Part shown: positions 58,141 to 64,000 of the stretch, in pieces
How positions within the stretch are numbered: the stretch's first letter is position 1
Layout of the letters: every line of letters starts with the position of its first letter
Origin: Amia ocellicauda
Taxonomy: Eukaryota > Chordata > Actinopteri > Amiiformes > Amiidae
NCBI RefSeq assembly: GCF_036373705.1
Contig: NC_089856.1
Coordinates: forward strand, 8,178,501 to 8,242,500
Direction: 5' to 3'
DNA length: 64,000 bases
Translations under genes and position numbers: made by a program
The notes under the pieces: model-generated
Databases searched by the model: none
Told to the model about the DNA's origin: nothing
What the model saw: only the letters and a program-made list of their open reading frames with translations

Positions 58141-59698
58141 TGAAGGAAAAAGTATTTGATCCCCTGCTGATTTAGTACGTTTGCCCACTGACAAAGAAAT
58201 GATCAGTCTATAATTTTAATGGTAGGTGTATTTTAACAGTGAGACACAGAATAACAGCAATAAAATCCAGAAAAACTCATTTCAAAAAAGTTATACATTG
58301 ATTTGCATGTTAATGAGGGAAATAAGTATTTGATCTCCTATCAATCAGCAAGATTTCTGGCTCCCAGGTGTCTTTTATACAGGTAACGAGCTGAGATTAG
58401 GAGCACTCTCTTAAAGGGAGTGCTCCTAATCTCAGCTTGTTACCTGTATAAAAGACACCTGTCCACAGAAGCAATCAATCAATCAGATTCCAAACTCTCC
58501 ACCATGGCCAAGACCAAAGAGCTGTCCAAGGATGTCAGGGACAAGATTGTAGACCTACACACGGCTGGAATGGGCTACAAGACCATCGCCAAGCAGCTTG
58601 GTGAGAAGGTGACAACAGTTGGTGCGATTATTCGTAAATGGAAGAAACACAAAATAACTGTCAGTCTCCCTCGGTCTGGGGCTCCATGCAAGATCTCACC
58701 TCGTAGAGTTTCAATGATCATGAGAACAGTGAGGAATCAGCCCAGAACTACACGGGAGGATCTTGTTAATGATCTCAAGGCAGCTGGGACCATAGTCACC
58801 AAGAAAACAATTGGTAACACACTATGCAGTGAAGGACTGAAATCCTGCAGCACCCGCAAGGTCCCCCTGCTCAAGAAAGCACATGTACAGGCCCGTCTGA
58901 AGTTTGCCAACTGAATGATTCAGAGGAGAACTAGGTGAAAGTGTTGTGGTCAGATGAGACCAAAATCAAGCTCGCCGTGTTTGGAGGAGGAGGAATGACC
59001 CCAAGAACACCATCTCCACCGTCAAACATGGAGGTGGAAACATTATGTTTTGGGGGTGTTTTTCTGCTAAAGGGACAGAACAACTGCACCGCATTAAAGG
59101 GACGATGGACGGGGCCATGTACCGTCAAATCTTGGGTGAGAACCTCCTTCCCTCAGCCAGGGCATTGAAAATGGGTCGTGGATGGGTATTCCAGCATGAC
59201 AATGACCCAAAACACACAGCCAAGGCAACAAAGGAGTGGCTCAAGAAGAAGCACATTAAGGTCCTGGAGTGGACTAGCCAGTCTCCAGACCTTAATCCCA
59301 TAGAAAATCTGTGGAGGGAGCTGAAGGTTCGAGTTGCCAAACGTCAGCCTCGAAACCTTCATGACTTGCAGAGGATCTGCAAAGAGGAGTGGGACAAAAT
59401 CCCTCCTGAGATGTGTGCAAACCTGGTGGCCAACTACAAGAAACGTCTGACCTCTGTGATTGGCAACAAGGGTTTTGCCACCAAGTACTAAGTCAAAGGG
59501 GTCAAATACTTATTTCCCTCATTAACATGCAAATCAATGTATAACTTTTTTGAAATGCGTTTTTCTGGATTTTTGTGTTGTTATTCTGTCTCTCACTGTT
59601 AAAATACACCTACCATTAAAATTATAGACTGATCATTTCTTTGTCAGTGGGCAAACGTACAAAATCAGCAGGGGATCAAATACTTTTTTCCCTCACTG
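58138..59698 (+). mobile_element. Tc1-like transposon, nearly full length, copy 2
   Basis: It has the same family and orientation as the copy at 45606, with ends CAGTGAAGGAAAAAGTATTT and ACTTTTTTCCCTCACTG and the internal hairpin (about 58365-58461). By eye, most of the sequence is identical between the two copies, which implies recent spread. Confidence 0.9.
58504..59491 (+). pseudogene. Tc1-like transposase, frameshifted, copy 2
   Basis: The start [20 protein letters not shown] keeps residues missing in copy 1. The N-terminal part is open to 58914. The catalytic part is open from 59045 to the natural stop, with [25 protein letters not shown] and the C-terminus NKGFATKY. Small losses near 58.91 and 58.97 kb, the second removing the segment after the first Asp, disrupt the frame. 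Confidence 0.88.
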
Positions 59699-59716
59699 TG
59701 TATATATATATATATT

Positions 59717-60043
59717 GCAAGGAAGATGAAGTAATGTTAATGTTGCCAATATGTTTAACATAAATCATGTAATTCAGAATATCAAAGGCGTTTAATAAGT
59801 TATATGGGCATATAAAGTAATATACGGTAGTCCTATATAAATGTATGCAAATGTTTATTGCATTTTTATTTATTTTAAAGCAAAACATATTAATAAGCCT
59901 ATGAAGTAAATAAAAAAGTATTTAAAATGGTAAACACATAAGAGGACATTTCTCCAGTGTATATGGTTCCCATGAGCACGAAGAGAAACTACCATATTAT
60001 TTGTTAATGCAAGTTTAGAGCAATGTAACTGTGTTATAATACC

Positions 60044-60088
<45 letters not shown>

Positions 60089-60421
60089 CTTACCTTTCAG
60101 ATTTCTGTCAACTGGAGACTCCTACACCTCAGCTAACACACAACGTCACCACAACGTTGTACAACGTAAATTACCGACAAAATCGCAGTTTCTATTGTAA
60201 TCGTGTCGCTTCAGTGTTGCGTTGTCATGTCGCAAGCAGTGTGAAAGTTCCCTATGACTGAAACGTTAGCCTCCTCACACACAGTCTAATTTATAATTTA
60301 GTCTATCTTTCAATTCAAACTGCTCACCTGAGATCAAATCAATTTCCTGAAAGTTCTTAAAAAAATTAAATTAAATTAAATATTTAAATATTTTCAATTA
60401 TTTATTTTTTAGAAAAAAAAA

Positions 60422-60481
<60 letters not shown>

Positions 60482-61226
60482 GCAGACACCAAATCCAAAG
60501 ATATAAATTGTCAAATGTATTAAAAACAAAGACTAAATGTAGCACTACACTAATTATATAAAATTCAACTCTAGATCAACAAATCAAAGACAAATCACTT
60601 CCGTGACCAAATCAAAGACCATGGGATCGCATATGATATCACACAAATCGTTAAACAAAAAAGGTTATAAACACATTGACTACAATACCGGTTAGTAAGA
60701 CGAAGGTGAGTCTCTCATTAGTATTGTTAGTCAGACATTAAATAACTACACAGGTTAGTATTTATGTCAGGTAACTTCTCGTTATATATATATCCATCTC
60801 ATTTATGTTTAGGTGCCGAGAAAGATCCTATCATTACTTGTTACCACAATTTCCCTTAACTGATTATTATTCAATGATTAAGGATAGGCAGGGCCACCAA
60901 TAATCTAGTATCTATTAACTTGTGTCAATTTCAGACTAAACAGTTAAACAGGAATGAGAAGATATTTCTCGGAGTTGACAGGTTTTATTTTTAAAATTGT
61001 CAACAAAACAGTTTAATGCAGCACTCATTTATATTTAAGCAAAACTAAATGATATTACACATTCTAGAGTTATGAATCACAGAATAACATTTCTAATTGA
61101 TTTCTCAAATGTCATGAATGATAAACTCCAAACTGTTAAACTTCTGAGGCCTTCAGAGTCCTCTCTGGCTTCGGGCTTCCCCCAAAATATCGAGACTCCT
61201 TCCAAAATATATCAATAACCAATCAT
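59717..61226. other. No gene recognised
   Basis: A/T-rich sequence holds (AAT)n at 60046-60087 and (AT)n at 60424-60477. Nothing else is identifiable. Confidence 0.55.
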
Positions 61227-61800
61227 GTGGTTTGTTTCAGTTTAAGTTTCGACCTCCACCACCTATGCTGCTCTCCTCATAAGGGCACGGAACTCCACCA
61301 TCAGCCCATGAAGTGCTCCGGCAGCAAGACCATCTCCTCTGTGTCCCCTCGAGTGGTGCCCGTCTCTCCACCTACATTGTGTCCAGCATCTGCTGCTGCT
61401 TGGACATGGCCTTTGTCATCTCCCACATCTGGCAAAGTAGGGTCGCCTTGAACTCCTCCTTTGTATCACTCCAGGAGGACGATGCTCCCTGTCTCCTGGG
61501 CAGCAGAGACCAGTGGGGCGGGGTGCGTCAAGGGGTGCGCGCCTAGGGGATTGCGAGCGCCTCTGCCCTAGGGATCTTCTCCTGGGGGAGTGTGGGCATC
61601 TCTCCGGAGAGCACTCGCATGGAGGCGGTGGGGAGGGAAAGGTGGATCTCCTAGCCTGGGAAGCCTCCAAGCTGGTGGAGAAGTAGGAGTAGGAGGAGGA
61701 GGAAGGCACCCGAGATGGCGTAAGTTGCCTCGCAGAACCCCGGGAGGCTCGGTGTCTCACAGAGCCCAAGGAGGAGCGGCCTGCTGAGCCCCTGCTCCCA
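61227..61800. other. GC-rich patch with low-complexity frames
   Basis: Base composition rises sharply compared with its A/T-rich surroundings. The minus strand reads Ser/Arg/Pro-rich text, and nearer 61.39-61.45 kb a QMWEMTKAMSKQQQMLDTM stretch of coiled-coil character. It might be a scrap of a retroelement or host gene. Neither strand gives a recognisable domain. Confidence 0.35.
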
Positions 61801-61859
61801 CATCAACTCATTCTGGAGGAGAATGTGGCATGTATAAAAATGCTGAGCAGGCCCAGTTG

Positions 61860-62570
61860 ACCTTGATTTTGGATCGAAATGGCAAGAGAAAAGGATCTAA
61901 GTGACTTTGAAAGAGGAATCATTATTGGGCACGAATGGCAGGAGCTTCAGTCACAAAGCTCAGCTGGCTAGTGTTTCAAAAGGAACAGTGACTAAAGTAA
62001 ATAGGGTTGGAAATTGTGGTTGAAGGTACACATTCGATGACTGTGACACTTGTGTATTACTGCGATATGTAAGGAAAAACAGAAGAGCAACTCTTTCCCA
62101 GGTGACTGAGAATGTCAAAGTGTCAGCAAGAACAGTCCCTCGAAAACTACACTGAGAGGGATATTATAGTAGGGTTGCAGTGTATAAACCCCTCATTACA
62201 AAGACTAATGCACATTAGAGATTTTAGTGGTGCAAAACATTTCTATCCTGATGGGAGTGGTCTATTCCAGGATGACAATGCCCCCATCCACAGGGCACGA
62301 GGGCTCACTGAATGGTTTGATGAGTATGAAAATTATGTGAATCATATGCTATGGCCTTTGCAGTCACCAGATCTCAAGCCAATTGAACACCTATGGGAGA
62401 TTTTGGACTGACGTGTTAGACAGCACTCTCCACCACCATCATCAAAACACCAAATGAGGGAATATCTTTTGGAAGAATGGTGTTCCATCCCTCCAGTAGA
62501 GTCCAGAGACTCGAAGAATGAGTGCATTGAAGCTGTTCTGGCGGCTTGTGGTGGACCAACACCTTACTGA
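61860..62570 (+). pseudogene. Old Tc1/mariner transposase relic
   Basis: The readable remains run from DNA-binding-like text (LSDFERGIIIG-type near 61.9 kb) to the catalytic end LFQDDNAPIHRARGLTEWFD and [15 protein letters not shown]. The central part with the first Asp is missing, and the frame is interrupted several times. It belongs to a different and clearly older Tc1 family than the two full copies. Confidence 0.75.
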
Positions 62571-64000
62571 GACACTTTATATTGGTTTTTCCTTTAATTT
62601 GTCACCCATCTATATATGTCACACTGGGTGCGTAAGGATTAAACAATTCACCAGTATTTTTGTTTTGCAATACACAACTACAAAATATATATTCTATACT
62701 ACCACCCCCCAGGATTTTGCAGCTCTTCCCAACAGCTAGCTGTGACGGCTGAATGGTTAAGTTGTACTTGAAATATAATGGGTATGTCTCCAGACCTGGC
62801 CCTGACCTGGCCTGGCTTATATGTTGGTGTAATTAAATCTGTATCTTCTGGTTCTGTTTCATACCAATACCAAACATGTCCTATTGCTCAGGTAGACTGT
62901 TTGGAACCTTATATGTATTAACAAATGAAAAGTTCTTCATCACTTATTTGCAAAAAAACAATATAGTGTTACCATCAGAGGTGTCAAAAGCAAAAAAAAA
63001 AAAAAAATGAGCAACAGGTGAAATGACAGCAATACTTTGTAGGTCTGCCAAGTGATGACTTTTAAGACGCTATTTGAGGCATCTGTTACTTTACAATAAA
63101 TTTGCAGTTACACTATGTCACTTCTCTTTCCCAGTAGGAAACCACAAACGCTGAAAATGAAGACATGTTTACAGCGTTGCAGAGAGGGGAAATTTATGGC
63201 AAGACACCAACAAACTAATCTGCTAGGCCCAGTGGTGGCCAACTCTGGTACATTGAGAGTCATAATCTATCAGGTTTTAGAAATCAATTTTAATCTTCAA
63301 TTTAAGGACTTGATACAATAATATTCTCATTTAAATAATTATTATAATTTACTTCTTAGCAGACAACCTTAGGCATACTTGTCACATAATATACAAATTA
63401 AAGAAACACAATTTAGAAAATACACATTAGAACTAATTATAGTGAAATGAATGAACCAATTACAAAATAAAGTGAATGGGAAGTACTGAGACAACCATTT
63501 TCATCCCATCTTATAGAAAGATATACAGGTTAAAATATGAATTAAAACATATTTTGTACATATTTGTCAGGAAGGAACTTGTGCAAAAAATACTCATCTT
63601 TGAATGTGTCTAACAATTATCCAGTGTTACTTTTGCTTAGCCAAATACAGACATATATATTCTAGATGTTTGAATCTTTGGCATTACTCTTTGGCATAGG
63701 AAGCACATTTTCAATTTAGATCAGTAATACAATGTTTCAATATTAGGAAATGAAACAAAGGAACATATTTAAATCCATACAATAACTGAGTATATGGGAA
63801 GAAATCACCAAAGGAATATGTCTAAAAGTCTATTTTGTGGATGTGTCCTGTTAAACAAGAGTCAAAGTAAATTATTCCTCAGCACTTTAAAGATGTGGAA
63901 GGTAATCAAGCTGAGTTTAGATCTCAAGCTTTTCTTCACAGTTTTCTTCACATATATTGCAGCTCTGTATTACTGAGAGATTAGCAAGATAGTCACACCA
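62571..64000. other. No gene recognised
   Basis: A/T-rich sequence with short chance frames only. TTAGCAGACAACCTTAGGCA near 63.35 kb may be a very decayed L2 tail. Confidence 0.5.

Larger units (their letters stand above)
57987..60252. mobile_element. Possible older DNA element hosting Tc1 copy 2
   Basis: TTCACACCGGACGAAATGCA at 57.99 kb and the reverse complement of the stretch ending GCAAGCAGTGTGAAAGTTCC near 60.25 kb share a TTCACACxGxxxGxxA start, followed by TGCGATTTTG-like blocks. This may be one element's inverted ends, with the TA repeat and Tc1 inside. The match is weak. Confidence 0.3.

Overview
This window is animal DNA, and the repeats point to a ray-finned fish. They include CR1 and L2 LINEs with the GCAGACGCCCTTATCCAGGG-type fish L2 tail, several Tc1-like elements, a ZBED5-like hAT, fragments of Polinton/Maverick, and a Ty3/Gypsy element whose integrase lies before RNase H. 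Only one locus reads as a living host gene. Everything outside it is mobile DNA, microsatellites or sequence in which I recognise nothing.

The main content (about 19.4-45.5 kb, + strand) is a giant exon-rich gene for a predicted type I membrane protein. I traced every coding exon by hand using reading frame, splice sites and module-to-module homology. Joined, 82 exons give 9,045 nt in one unbroken frame, about 3,014 residues. In order they encode a signal peptide, a furin-type RRKR site (residues 57-60), a Thr/Ser/Pro-rich stretch, 14 nearly identical 183-residue modules, one diverged 15th module, a transmembrane helix, and a short Cys-rich, Arg-rich tail. Each module is a 1.42-kb genomic unit with five exons (A-E). 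Introns are copied almost as faithfully as exons. One intron in each of the 14 repeat units starts with GC rather than GT. The module has no cysteine, three N-glycosylation sequons and a Thr/Ala/Pro linker. Its strand-helix pattern resembles SEA-type mucin domains, but I could not assign it to a family. This is the best candidate for an undescribed system: a module array that can grow or shrink without losing frame.

Layout. 1-11 kb is a patchwork: Polinton-like fossils, two ~1-kb elements in opposite orientation, a CR1 LINE, a 2.2-kb palindromic element, and an unrecognised acidic split reading frame ending near 11.1 kb. 11.1-19.4 kb holds a Tc1-type MITE, a Tc1 end fragment and a broken Gmr1-like Gypsy element. 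19.4-45.5 kb is the module gene. A nearly full Tc1 copy (45.6-47.1 kb) lies just past its stop, and a sister copy lies at 58.1-59.7 kb. 47-53 kb is mostly unique-looking and microsatellite DNA. 52.9-57.2 kb is a hAT element split by an L2 LINE. 61.9-62.6 kb is an older Tc1 relic.

Limits: exon calls come from reading the sequence, not from transcripts. Family names for mobile elements come from motif recognition, not database searches.
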